Source: G963663735 sp963663735 | GTDB lineage: Bacteria > Acidobacteriota > UBA6911 > RPQK01 > JAPXNP01 | Assembly (NCBI GenBank): GCA_963663735.2 | Contig: CAXXHN010000001.1 | Location: 1,922,001 to 1,986,000 of the forward strand | Direction of reading: 5' to 3' | DNA: 64,000 bases | Shown: one piece after another, positions 26,513 to 35,591 of the stretch | Layout of the letters: each line of letters begins with the position of its first letter | How positions within the stretch are numbered: the first letter of the stretch is position 1 | Position numbers and translations under genes: made by a program | The notes under the pieces: model-generated | Told to the model about the DNA's origin: nothing | What the model saw: the letters and a program-made list of their open reading frames with translations, nothing else | Databases searched by the model: none

Positions 26513-27220
26513 TTAAAGGGCCTTAATTTTTATATTTTTGAACCAGACCTTGCCCCCATTCTGTTGAAAGCCAATGTGCCCTGTTCTTGCGAAATCCTTG
26601 AGTGGAAGAGTGAATTTATTTTCGGAACCGTCAATGTTCTGGTTGGCTTCGGTGTATAAATCGAGATCAACAGTGGAGATAACCTGGTCACCATTAAGTG
26701 CTATTGAAATGATGTTCTGTTTGCAGGTAATGACCGCATAATTCCATTCTCCGGCTGGTTTAGCCATGTTATGACTGGGCGCAACTATGTCATAAAGAGC
26801 TCCACAACTGTGAGTCGCACGGCCGCCGGTAACCGGACTGGCAAAGGAATCGATGATCTGCATTTCTAAACCGGTCTGTACTGGGCTGTTAGTATCCCCA
26901 ATCCTGAAGAAAATACCACTATTGCTGGCGGAGGCTATTTTGAATTCGCATTTAAGGATGAAATCTCCGTATTTTCCGCTGGTCCAGATCATACCGTGAG
27001 GTCCCATTATTCCGTTTTCAGAGCAGGTAATCGAAGAGTCCTCAACTTCCCAATTTCCCGGAGCAGGAAGAACCCAACCCTTGAGGGACTTCCCGTTAAA
27101 CAGCAGTGCCCACCCTTCGTCGATTTCCTTCCGCAGGAGAGTGTTGTCCTGAGAGTTGCCAGGTTCGTTTCCGCAGGAGATCATGAGTATTAATGCCAAA
27201 GCGGTAATAACTTTCTTCAT
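26513..27220 (-). CDS. DUF1080 lipoprotein, 3-keto-disaccharide hydrolase type
   Basis: A 235-residue lipoprotein (ALILMISCGN lipobox-like signal). The DUF1080 concanavalin-like fold is recognised from EGWALLFNGKSLKGWVLP, YGDFILKCEFKI, NSGIFFRIG, and the closing GHIGFQQNGGKVWFKNIKI. DUF1080 members have been linked to cleavage of 3-keto-glycosides produced by Gfo/Idh-type oxidoreductases, which matches the dehydrogenase and isomerases just downstream. Activity is inferred from family work and context. Confidence 0.85.
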   Translation of the reverse strand: MKKVITALALILMISCGNEPGNSQDNTLLRKEIDEGWALLFNGKSLKGWVLPAPGNWEVEDSSITCSENGIMGPHGMIWTSGKYGDFILKCEFKIASASNSGIFFRIGDTNSPVQTGLEMQIIDSFASPVTGGRATHSCGALYDIVAPSHNMAKPAGEWNYAVITCKQNIISIALNGDQVISTVDLDLYTEANQNIDGSENKFTLPLKDFARTGHIGFQQNGGKVWFKNIKIKAL

Positions 27221-27632
27221 TTTTTTGTCCTATGTCCTGAGGCTGCTGATTCGCTCACAATTGCCGCAACTACAGATTTTCGAGAAGGGTAAGGGAAAAA
27301 ATGGTGGATATTTATTGTTTTATGGGATATCCGGTTCAATCCACTCTTTAGTCGCATATTCGAGCTGTATTAAGAAAGGTTGCTAAAGGTTTTATTTGTC
27401 TGTACTTCTCTGGGATCAAGGTGTAATACTGATTTTAAATAATGCAAATTTTTCAAGTCCTTAACAGATGAATGTATTTTTAATTCGTATTTACATCTTT
27501 GATTCTTGCATTGAGTAAAATTATTTTCTTGACCTAAAGGTCCTTTTTTATTTAATAAATTCTTCGGAAGGATATACAGGCTGGGATTTTGCAGGTATTA
27601 TTTAACGATAACCTACCTGGAAACTGGAAATA
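27221..27632. other. Divergent intergenic region with shared motif
   Basis: An AT-rich stretch between the DUF1080 gene and the regulator gene. It carries one of three copies of the TCTTGAC-N27-TCTTCGGA motif (27527-27568). Promoters for both divergent genes are expected here. TTGACC with TTAATA 17 bases on (27529 onward) is a possible weak sigma-70 pair. Confidence 0.5.
27527..27568 (+). repeat. Shared upstream motif, copy A
   Basis: TCTTGAC at 27527-27533 and TCTTCGGA at 27561-27568, separated by 27 bases with a central AAA and T-run. The same pair with identical spacing recurs at 33761 and 35250. This copy ends 64 bases before the start codon of the winged-helix/TPR regulator. Confidence 0.6.
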
Positions 27633-29792
27633 ATGTTGGAAAACACTCAGCAGTCAATTGAAAAAAAGGAAGTATTCCGCTTGGGGAGTTGGCTGGTTGA
27701 ACCCGCTTCAGGATCATTGTCACGCGATGATGAAGTGATCCACCTGGCCCCAAAGGTCATGGAACTGCTTCTGTTTCTTGTCAGTAATCAGGGGGAAGTT
27801 GTTTCCAAGGAACAACTTATGTCAGCTGTCTGGCCGGACACATTCGTTGCTGAAACAGCTTTGACCCGCAGCATTTCTGAACTGAGGCACTCCCTGGATG
27901 ACAACTCAAGTCATCCAGTCTATATTGAAACTATTCCCAAGCGCGGCTACCGTCTCCTGGCAAAGGTTGAAGAGTATCAGGAGACGAAGAAAAAGTCCTG
28001 GGTATTCCCGGTTTTAATAGGGACGGCTCTTGTTGTCGTTGCTGGATTATTGCTGGTTTTTGTTGGAAATCTATGGGACAAAAGAACAGCTTCTGAACCG
28101 ATACAATCGCTGGTGGTGCTGCCCTTTGAAAGTGTAGGAACTGGATCGGAATCAGATGTCCTGACTCTTGGATTTGTTGAGATTATTATTGAATCGCTCT
28201 CCAGAATAGATGCGCTTGAAGTGGCATCAGGAACCTCCCTGACTCATTTTGAACACAACAGTAAGGATTTAAAAGCGATTGCCGGCCGAATGGGATTCTC
28301 TAAACTTCTGGAAGGAAGTTTCCAAATGAATCCGACTGGTATTACGGTCGCAATTCACCTTTTAGATACTCAAGCTAATTCAGTCCTGTGGAGCGAAGAT
28401 TTTTCCTTAAATAGTGAAAATATGAGGGAAATTGCGAATGAAATAACCCTGAAAGTTGCTGCCGCACTGCATTTGGAGGTTGATTCATCAAAGGGCTTGG
28501 AAACTGAGGAGAGGTCATCTGACAGCTTTGAGGCTCTCCAGTATCGGTTGACGGCTGATCATTTCAGGAACAAGCTCCCTGATTCACTGGATAAAGCGAT
28601 AGAGTATTACCAGAAGTCTATCGAGCTAAAGCCTTCTTATTCTTCAGCTTACGCTGGTCTGGCCATCGCGTATATGGGGCTGGGATCCTGGGGGGAAGAT
28701 GAGTCCTGGGCCCCGAAAGCGCAGGAGGCTGTATCCAGGGCTTTGGCCCTGGATAAAAATGATCCTGAAAGCCAAATAGCCAATGGGATATTCCTCCGAC
28801 TCTACAGGAAAGATTTCCTGGCATCTGAGCTGGCCTTCAAGGAAGCTATCCGGCTGGCCCCCTACCATGCCAATGCGAGGCGTGAATATGGCCTGCTTTT
28901 AATGCGAGACCTTGGCAGACCTGATGAAGCCTTGTTTCAGTTGCTCGAAGCTACCCGTCTTGATCCATTGCTGGAACGGAATTATGTTCATTTATTTGAG
29001 CTTTACTGCATCAGGAGCGAGTATGACAAGGCCATGGTTACAGCCAGGAGACAGTATGAACTCAATCGGGTTAATCCCCATGCCAACAGGAATATAGCCC
29101 TGGCCTATTGGCTGCTGGAAAATAGCAGTGAGGCAATTAAATGGGCCTCAAGAGCCGTGGATCTTTATAGTTTTTCTGTCAGGGACTTGTTTTTCATGAG
29201 AAGCTATCAGCTGCTGATTTCCCTGTATCTCAGTGAAGGTGATTTTGATCAAGCAGAGGAGATCCTTGAACGATTGGAGAAGCACGATCCCGGAAACGAC
29301 ACCTTTTGGGAGGAGAAGGGATTAGTTGCCCTTTACCGCCATGAATATGGAGTGGCCGTTTCATATTTCAGTAAAGCGCTGGAGTCGGATCCGGATAGTG
29401 TCATCTGGCCTATGGGAATAAGGCTTACTACCTATCTTGGCTTCGCCTTGCAAAGGACTGGCGACCATGATGGTGCCGAGTCTGCCTTAATCCAGAGCGA
29501 TAAATTGCGAACAGAAGGGAATTCTGTGGCCTACGAGCGGAATATCTGGCCTGCCATGATATTTCAGGATGAGCTGGCAGTTTATTTACTCAGGGGAGAG
29601 GAAACTAATGCGGTGAAATACCTGGACGGACTGATTGAACACGGTTGGAAGGCCTGCGTCCTGGTAGAAAGTGATCCTCTTTTAAGAGATACCTTCAAGA
29701 ATACTGATCTGAAAGATTTATGCGATAGTGTTAAACCTGAGCTGGAAGCGATGCGATTAAAGCTGGAGATGGAAGGCTTGAGTTTGAGGTGA
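27633..29792 (+). CDS. Membrane-anchored winged-helix regulator with TPR domain (CadC/ToxR-like)
   Basis: A 719-residue protein. Residues ~12-105 form an OmpR/PhoB-type winged helix (HLAPKVMELLLFLVSNQGEV, FVAETALTRSISELR, PKRGYRLLAKV). One transmembrane helix follows (~127-150, WVFPVLIGTALVVVAGLLLV). Then comes a FlgO/TolB-N-like domain (LVVLPFESVG, KLLEGSFQ) and about ten TPR-like repeats to the C-terminus. The layout, a cytoplasmic DNA-binding domain joined through the membrane to an extracytoplasmic sensor, is abundant in Acidobacteriota. It lies between sugar-processing genes and the TonB receptor and carries the shared motif upstream, so control of these genes and of itself is plausible. 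Confidence 0.9.
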   Translation: MLENTQQSIEKKEVFRLGSWLVEPASGSLSRDDEVIHLAPKVMELLLFLVSNQGEVVSKEQLMSAVWPDTFVAETALTRSISELRHSLDDNSSHPVYIETIPKRGYRLLAKVEEYQETKKKSWVFPVLIGTALVVVAGLLLVFVGNLWDKRTASEPIQSLVVLPFESVGTGSESDVLTLGFVEIIIESLSRIDALEVASGTSLTHFEHNSKDLKAIAGRMGFSKLLEGSFQMNPTGITVAIHLLDTQANSVLWSEDFSLNSENMREIANEITLKVAAALHLEVDSSKGLETEERSSDSFEALQYRLTADHFRNKLPDSLDKAIEYYQKSIELKPSYSSAYAGLAIAYMGLGSWGEDESWAPKAQEAVSRALALDKNDPESQIANGIFLRLYRKDFLASELAFKEAIRLAPYHANARREYGLLLMRDLGRPDEALFQLLEATRLDPLLERNYVHLFELYCIRSEYDKAMVTARRQYELNRVNPHANRNIALAYWLLENSSEAIKWASRAVDLYSFSVRDLFFMRSYQLLISLYLSEGDFDQAEEILERLEKHDPGNDTFWEEKGLVALYRHEYGVAVSYFSKALESDPDSVIWPMGIRLTTYLGFALQRTGDHDGAESALIQSDKLRTEGNSVAYERNIWPAMIFQDELAVYLLRGEETNAVKYLDGLIEHGWKACVLVESDPLLRDTFKNTDLKDLCDSVKPELEAMRLKLEMEGLSLR

Positions 29793-30167
29793 TTTTTTAT
29801 ACTGCCTGCACTGGATTCATAAACCATAACTGTACATAACTCCAGCTTTATACATCTGGCTGGTTCTCTCAGTTAGAGCATCCAGCATCAAGATAGCAGT
29901 CCTGCGATAGCTTCGTTTCTAATCCCCTGGTTGAAAAGCAATCCTCATTTTACACCGGAAGGTTATTAATTTGATATCCACCGATCCTGCAGATTTTTTT
30001 TGGCTTCAGCCATAAGTGTACCCAGTATCTATCTAAGCGACAGCATGAGGAAGGAAGGACTTTTATTTGGGGAGCTAAATAAGGGGAGGGGATAGATGAG
30101 AGGTGGAAGGAGGGGTCCTACCACCTCTCAATCCAGGCAAGAGTATTACCTGAATTTCAGATTACTT
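29793..30167. other. Convergent intergenic region with hairpin
   Basis: Between the stops of the regulator (plus) and the TonB receptor (minus). Apart from the hairpin at 30098-30129 no feature is evident. Confidence 0.4.
30098..30129 (-). terminator. Strong hairpin downstream of the TonB receptor gene
   Basis: A 9-bp stem (GAGAGGTGG / CCACCTCTC) continues past an A-A mismatch into AGGA / TCCT closed by a GGGG loop. It lies 39 bases beyond the TonB receptor stop. No U-tract follows on either side, so termination is only probable. Confidence 0.5.
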
Positions 30168-33100
30168 CTAAAATCTGAACTTGATTCCGAACCTGATGGA
30201 TCTGGCAGGGCCATTTTCATCAGTACTCAGGATCCTCATGAAGTCAGAAGAAGTCACACTCAGGTTGGGATTACTGAAGTGTGGTGAATTGGTTACGTTA
30301 AAGGCCTCAGCACGGAATTCGGCTCTCAGCCATTCCGTGAGGTTGAATTCACGGAATATTGAGAGGTCGAGGTTGGCCCAGGTGGGACCACGGACTATGT
30401 TGCGCCCCGAGGTTCCATAGCAATCCAGATCGGAGCAATCCACTCCAGGAATCTGGGTCGGCTGCGCGAAAGCACTGGGATCATAGTATGTGCCTTCTTT
30501 ACCGATTTGACCCATGTTGACGAGTTCACCCACCTGATCGGCAGTCTGAGCATTATTCGATGCGTTCAGGTTTCCACTGCTGGCGGAAACCGTACCGTTG
30601 GTCTGGGAGTTAACAGAGAAGATTCCATTAATCTGCCAGTTTTTCAGGATAACGGCAGCCGCACCATCACTATCCTCACCGAAGGGCAGCTGATACAGGG
30701 TGGCCCACTGGAAAACATGGGGCCTGTTGTAGCCCGCGTTGGCCCGGTTGCGGTACATGATTGCCGGGTCATTCCAGCTGAATGTGGCGCCGGAATCATC
30801 AGTGCTATTAATGGCCTTGGAATAGGTGTAAGCGCCTTTAATAAATAAGCCATTAACGAAGCGCCGGTTGATGGCAATCTGCAGGGAATGGTAGTTGGCG
30901 CTCAGGAATCCGTCAAACCACCTGGTACTGGCGGTACGATTGTCCAGAGCGGGAATGTTTTCAATTTTTCCTGCGCTGCCAGTGCCGGGCTTTGACCAGT
31001 TAAGTTCCTGGAAAGCCAGGGAACGAACAGTCTGGGTTCCAACATAACCGAAAGATATCACGAAATCGGCCGGGAACTTGCGTTCATAAATGACATTCCA
31101 GGACTGTATGTATCCACGATGCAGCTCATCACTGGGCATGGATCTTATCGACGCAATTCCAGGTAAAGGAACTTCGGAAAGGCTCAGATCCGGACCTTCG
31201 AAGAAGGGGATTCCGTTCCCGGTAAGGGTACCGTAAGGTACATAGGATGTCTGGGATTCGAATTCAGCCTGATATGTCAGGGGATAGCTGCCGCGGAGAG
31301 GCCGTGACAACGGGTATGGATCATTGGTTATGCCATACCCTGCCCGCAGGACATCCTTGTCAGAGATCCTGTAGGCAAACCCTACACGGGGTCCGAACAT
31401 CATCTTACTGGCTTTGGTATCGTTTTCAAGCCTTAGGGTTGCGGCCGTGCCAGCAAACAGGGAATCCCAGTCCATGACCTCATACTCTCGATTTGCCCTG
31501 GTCGGGATCGGAAAATACTCCCAGCGCAGTCCCAGGGTAAGGGTCAGCTTGTCATTTACCTGCCAGCGGTCTCGGACAAATATGGCATGCTGCCAGATGC
31601 GGGGAGTCATGAGCTCCCACTGCAGACTCTTGGATGTATAAGTATAAGTGCCCAGCAGGAAAGCAGCCATTGAATTCTGCTGGTTGTTCGACGATCCAGG
31701 AATCCTGGTCATGTTGCGTCCGATGTCGAATCCGCCGCGCGGGCCGTATCCGGTTTCCGGCTGCCAGTGGTCCATCATGTGATGTACCAGGTCATAACCG
31801 AAACGGATTTCGTGGTTTTCCCGCGACCAGCTGAAGTTATGGGTAAAGGTGTAACTGTTTTCATTACGGTCAGTCGGCATCCAGCCGTCAAGGGTTCCAT
31901 AGTCTGTATAGGTATCCAGATTCATCCTGGGGACACCACCGCAGTAGTTTTTGCCCTTGAAGATACAGGCCTGGTCCTGGTTGTAGTTGTTGGTACCTGG
32001 AATTCCCAGGGTTTCAAGGCCATAGTTGCCGAGGGCGAGGTCTTCACCTTCAACAACCTGGTCCATATCGGTGATACCAAAATTACCGTCCATCAGGAAG
32101 GTTGGGGAAAGCGTCCAGTTATGACCGATACCCCAAACCATTACGCTGGTATCGCCGGTACCTCCACCGCCGCCGCCGATGGCGCCGCCGCTGGCTGGCC
32201 ATCCAAACAGGACGTCGTTAGTTACTGTCGCATCCATCATCGACCATTTGCCCCAGATCCGGTGTTCTTCACTTCGATACCAGTCCATCTTGGTGTCATA
32301 GTTATAACGGTTGAATAAACGGGTGGCCTGTTTCTGGTAGTTATTGGTATCACCCCCTATGTTTACATTGGGAAGTGGTACGGCGCTGAGCAGTTTCAGG
32401 GCAGCAGAATCTAACCGATCGGAAGGGATTATGTTGTTAGGGAAAAGAGTTTTCCCGTTACCATCCGCATCCCCTGTGAAAGGATCATAGATTGCCAGAT
32501 TCGCAGGATTTGACCCTGAAAAATCACCGATTTTCTCAGCGGCATAGGGTACGGTTCCAGTACCGGTCTGGGCTGTACGCTCAATGGTTCCTTCAAACCC
32601 GCCAAAGAAGAACAGCTTGTCCTTGATGATGGGGCCGCCGAGAGTGCCTCCGGCAATGTTTCGCTTACCTGATAATAAGTCCTGGTATAGAAAATAATCG
32701 CGGGCGGAGAGGTAATTGTTTTCATGATGCCAGAAAGCAACGCCATGAAATTCATTGGTCCCTGATTTGGTGATAACCGTGGTGGCAGCACCGCCGGCAA
32801 ATCCAGCTTCAGCATCAAAATTGTTGGTGGATACGTTGACAACTTCGATGGTTTCCGTGGGGGGAATATAGCCGGTGTGATGGGGCAGCCAGACGTTAAC
32901 ACTGATAGCTCCGTCAATACGGGTGCTGTTGTTGTTACGGTTGGAGCCATTGATGTTGGTGGTAAGGGCTCGTCCGGGTGTATCAATAATCGCATTCTGA
33001 AAACGGCCCGGGGTGGCTCCTGGTACCAGGTTGATCAGGGTTTGGTAGTTCCTGTACGCGGACAGGGGAAGGTCCGTGATTTCCCTGGTTTCCAGTTGGG

Positions 33101-33527
33101 CGCTTACGTCTGAACTGTCAGTTTTCAGTATAGTGGCGGCACTGGAAACAGTGACTGTTTCAGTGATCTGACCGACCTGCAGTACGATATCCTGACGGGC
33201 GATATTACCGGCATTAACGGTTACGCCTTCAAAGACTGCTTCCCTGAATCCGGTAAGGACCGCCCGGACCGTATAACGGCCGTTCGGCAGGTTGGCAGCA
33301 GTGTAGTTTCCAACATCGTTTGTGATAGAAGTTATACTCAAGTTGGTTGTAGCATTGGATACTGTTACTTCCACACCAGGAATCGCTCCGCCGGAGCTGT
33401 CCTTGACGGACCCGGTGAGGGTACCGTAGAGGGCCTGGGCGTTCGTGTCCTGGGCCAACATTGCGAAAGCCAGCACCAAACACATACCAAGAAGAGCTAT
33501 AGACCATCGTGTATTACGATTAACCAT
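30168..33527 (-). CDS. Oar-type TonB-dependent outer-membrane receptor
   Basis: An 1119-residue protein; the start is the ATG at 33527 behind a perfect AGGAGG. A signal peptide (cleaved near TNAQA) is followed by a carboxypeptidase-regulatory/CNA-B-like domain (~35-115, GSVKDSSGGAIPGVEVTVSN), a plug (~125-230, ending with the VSTNNFDAEAGFAGG stretch), and a large beta-barrel ending in the typical outer-membrane terminal Phe (RFGIKFRF). This architecture, often called Oar-like or TonB-dependent receptor with carboxypeptidase domain, is a hallmark of Acidobacteriota. Substrates are usually oligosaccharides, peptides or metal chelates. Neighbouring exported glycosidases, an amidohydrolase and a peptidase suggest import of degradation products. 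One copy of the shared upstream motif lies 234 bases before the start. Confidence 0.95.
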   Translation of the reverse strand: MVNRNTRWSIALLGMCLVLAFAMLAQDTNAQALYGTLTGSVKDSSGGAIPGVEVTVSNATTNLSITSITNDVGNYTAANLPNGRYTVRAVLTGFREAVFEGVTVNAGNIARQDIVLQVGQITETVTVSSAATILKTDSSDVSAQLETREITDLPLSAYRNYQTLINLVPGATPGRFQNAIIDTPGRALTTNINGSNRNNNSTRIDGAISVNVWLPHHTGYIPPTETIEVVNVSTNNFDAEAGFAGGAATTVITKSGTNEFHGVAFWHHENNYLSARDYFLYQDLLSGKRNIAGGTLGGPIIKDKLFFFGGFEGTIERTAQTGTGTVPYAAEKIGDFSGSNPANLAIYDPFTGDADGNGKTLFPNNIIPSDRLDSAALKLLSAVPLPNVNIGGDTNNYQKQATRLFNRYNYDTKMDWYRSEEHRIWGKWSMMDATVTNDVLFGWPASGGAIGGGGGGTGDTSVMVWGIGHNWTLSPTFLMDGNFGITDMDQVVEGEDLALGNYGLETLGIPGTNNYNQDQACIFKGKNYCGGVPRMNLDTYTDYGTLDGWMPTDRNENSYTFTHNFSWSRENHEIRFGYDLVHHMMDHWQPETGYGPRGGFDIGRNMTRIPGSSNNQQNSMAAFLLGTYTYTSKSLQWELMTPRIWQHAIFVRDRWQVNDKLTLTLGLRWEYFPIPTRANREYEVMDWDSLFAGTAATLRLENDTKASKMMFGPRVGFAYRISDKDVLRAGYGITNDPYPLSRPLRGSYPLTYQAEFESQTSYVPYGTLTGNGIPFFEGPDLSLSEVPLPGIASIRSMPSDELHRGYIQSWNVIYERKFPADFVISFGYVGTQTVRSLAFQELNWSKPGTGSAGKIENIPALDNRTASTRWFDGFLSANYHSLQIAINRRFVNGLFIKGAYTYSKAINSTDDSGATFSWNDPAIMYRNRANAGYNRPHVFQWATLYQLPFGEDSDGAAAVILKNWQINGIFSVNSQTNGTVSASSGNLNASNNAQTADQVGELVNMGQIGKEGTYYDPSAFAQPTQIPGVDCSDLDCYGTSGRNIVRGPTWANLDLSIFREFNLTEWLRAEFRAEAFNVTNSPHFSNPNLSVTSSDFMRILSTDENGPARSIRFGIKFRF

Positions 33528-33850
33528 AGAATTCCTCCTTAATTCTGCTTTTTGTTTAGGGAAAGTCACTCAAGAACACTATTTATATGAAAATTCACTA
33601 CAGTCATCTGACGTGAGATACTGGAAAAACTGTAAGCCAGGGACCTTGACATTGATGCTGTCTCCTCGATCGTTGACCAATAGTTAACTGATCTGAAACT
33701 TGAGGCCATTTTTTTAAAAACTTATTTATGGCAAGTTTAATCATGTGAAGAGACTTTCTGTCTTGACGAAAATACGTTTTTTCCCTTCTTTAATTCTTCG
33801 GACTAACTTGAGAGACCTTTTCCGGATATCTCCGGAGCATCGGGAGTAAT
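33528..33850. other. Upstream region of the TonB receptor
   Basis: About 320 AT-rich bases between the receptor start and the amidohydrolase stop. It includes motif copy B at 33761-33802. The receptor promoter must be here; no leftward -35/-10 pair is convincing by eye. Confidence 0.45.
33761..33802 (+). repeat. Shared upstream motif, copy B
   Basis: TCTTGAC at 33761-33767 and TCTTCGGA at 33795-33802 with the same 27-base gap (AAAA, T-run, TTCT) as the copies at 27527 and 35250. Relative to the leftward TonB receptor gene it is reverse-complemented, 234 bases upstream of the start. Confidence 0.6.
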
Positions 33851-35035
33851 CTAAACCCGGAATAATTTTTCATTAATCCCCGGGTACAACTTCAAAGCAT
33901 TTTTATAGTAGATTTTCTGGAGTACATCGTCTGGTAATGAGACCCCGTATACCATCCAGCGGCCCTGGTAATGGTGGGCCCTGGATACATCGAAATATTC
34001 ATCATTGGTCTCATACCATCTCCAGTTGAGGTGGTACATGTTTGGGCTGATATGACCATCGTCACAGCCATCGGTGCCGAAGAGGATTCTGTCGGCATAT
34101 TTGATAAGAAATTCCCTGGCTGTAAAGGGCTGACGTCCCATTTCATGGATCCTGGCCGAGGTGTCGTAATAGAGATTCGGGAATTTATCCAGCCATTCTC
34201 CGGCCAGGCCGAGATTTTCAGCCATGCCTCCGATATGAGCGCCTATGAAGTTAGTTTTCGGATGCTTCGCAATCATGCGGTTTCTCTGCTCCAGAATTTC
34301 ATAGATGCCATATAATTCAGGCCTGTTCCACATCCAGTCAGGATGATCAATTACTTCTTCCAGCCTCTCGTTGTCCTTATCAAGTGGAGTGAAGAAGGCC
34401 AGGGGATCGCCCACGTGAATTGTTACAGGCATCCCCAGCTCTCCGCATTTGTCCCACATAAGGTCGAGCTTGGGGGAGTCCACCGGCAGATAAGTTCCAT
34501 CAGCCAGCTGGATTTCAAGCCCCAGTTCCTTCCTGATTTTCAAGGCCTGGGCACCCTTCGCAAAATCTTCTTCCATTTTTCTGGCCATCTGCTTGTCGAA
34601 ATCAGGATCATTCAGATTCGCCCAGTCCACCCTGGTATAAACAAGGAACCGATCGGGGTAGGTTTCCTTGAGTCTTTTCAGGCTTTTCTCGAATTGTCCT
34701 CCCGGATAACCATCCAGGTCGACGACAATCTGGACATTGCAGTCGTCCATGATTTTCACCATGTCAGCAATATCAATGTCAGCATTCACAACGTCGTTTC
34801 TAAGGTGATTGTGAGCGTCAATTACCGGGTATTTTGCCTTTGGAACATCAGTTTTTTTAACTGTCATAACGGTTTTGGGATGATAGTCATAAAGGCTTAG
34901 ATTTTTGAGTTTTTCTTCCTCAGTAACCGGTATTTCTTTAGGGGCTGTAGAGCAGCCTGTTATTCCGGTAATGGCCAGGGCGGTTGAGCCTGTTGCTGTT
35001 TTCTTGATTAAATCTCTCCTGGTTAATTTATCCAT
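33851..35035 (-). CDS. Exported amidohydrolase-family (amidohydrolase-2) protein
   Basis: A 394-residue protein starting at ATG 35035 behind GGGGGA; the frame extends to 35059. The leader combines a Tat-like TRRDLIKK with a lipobox-like ITGC, so it is probably an exported lipoprotein. The metal-dependent TIM barrel shows the HxH motif in VIDAHNHLRND, His in PVTIHVGDP, His in FIGAHIGG and the conserved Asp in ILFGTDGCDD. Amidohydrolase-2 members include decarboxylases and lactonases (sugar lactones, phenolic acids); which applies here is unknown. Motif copy C lies 215 bases upstream. Confidence 0.85.
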   Translation of the reverse strand: MDKLTRRDLIKKTATGSTALAITGITGCSTAPKEIPVTEEEKLKNLSLYDYHPKTVMTVKKTDVPKAKYPVIDAHNHLRNDVVNADIDIADMVKIMDDCNVQIVVDLDGYPGGQFEKSLKRLKETYPDRFLVYTRVDWANLNDPDFDKQMARKMEEDFAKGAQALKIRKELGLEIQLADGTYLPVDSPKLDLMWDKCGELGMPVTIHVGDPLAFFTPLDKDNERLEEVIDHPDWMWNRPELYGIYEILEQRNRMIAKHPKTNFIGAHIGGMAENLGLAGEWLDKFPNLYYDTSARIHEMGRQPFTAREFLIKYADRILFGTDGCDDGHISPNMYHLNWRWYETNDEYFDVSRAHHYQGRWMVYGVSLPDDVLQKIYYKNALKLYPGINEKLFRV

Positions 35036-35249
35036 TGATGTCCCCCGTTTGTTATGCACCTGGTACTAAACCCATGGGCACCGTGCCAATAATGAATAGC
35101 GGTTTTGGAATGACGGAATCATTTTTTTCCGGCTTCAGTAAACAGAAGCATCAGATTCCTTGAATCTTGCCTGGAATTCCGATGTCTTCATTAACACTGT
35201 TTTCCCCAATATTTCTGGTCATATTGAGCCATATAGAGCAGGAAAGTGT

Positions 35250-35291
35250 CTTGACGAAAAAGGGGTTTTTCCATTCTGAAAATCTTCGGAA
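35250..35291 (+). repeat. Shared upstream motif, copy C
   Basis: TCTTGAC at 35250-35256 and TCTTCGGA at 35284-35291, 27 bases apart. With copy A it also shares AAGGAT just after the second box, and with copy B GAAAA just after the first. It is 215 bases upstream of the leftward amidohydrolase gene. Confidence 0.6.
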
Positions 35292-35357
35292 GGATCATTC
35301 GATGAATATTTTGAAGATTCATCAGAAAAATTCGGGTAACCTTACAGATCTCCTTAT

Positions 35358-35454
35358 CCCGCCAAAGTGACTGGGTAACAACCACTCAGCGGTTGCTGGG
35401 CAGAAGAGAGCGCATTCGCGCTGTAATCCTCAGGATATAAAGTGATCAGGCGGG
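35358..35454. ncRNA. Candidate structured RNA or hairpin-rich DNA element
   Basis: CCCGCC (35358-35363) can pair with GGCGGG (35449-35454), enclosing three small hairpins: CAACC/GGTTG (35379-35395), AGCGC-ATTC-GCGCT (35409-35422) and ATCC-TCA-GGAT (35426-35436). The nested set in 97 bases within an AT-rich intergenic region is unlikely to be wholly accidental. It does not match a riboswitch or tRNA I know. The strand is undetermined; on plus it would sit in the leader of the HExxH membrane protein gene. Confidence 0.3.
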
Positions 35455-35591
35455 GCTGGGATCACAAAGAATTCCTCAATTTAATATTTAGCTATTTTGG
35501 TGTTTATAGTATCTACCTTATAAAACACGGATAACATCTTGTGAGATCCATTCTGAAATAGTCCCAGCCCTGGCGTATATTGTTTTCAGTC

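Larger units (their letters stand above)
35036..35591. other. Long intergenic region with motif copy and possible structured RNA
   Basis: 556 bases between divergent genes. It holds the shared motif (35250-35291) and, to its right, a G+C-richer segment with four potential helices (35358-35454), described separately. The last 130 bases before the plus-strand gene are AT-rich. Confidence 0.45.

Noticed and set aside
35358..35454. Reading the structured element as a tRNA, including tRNA-Sec
   Set aside because: There is no T-loop GTTCRAN motif, no UCA anticodon arm of the right form and no CCA end.
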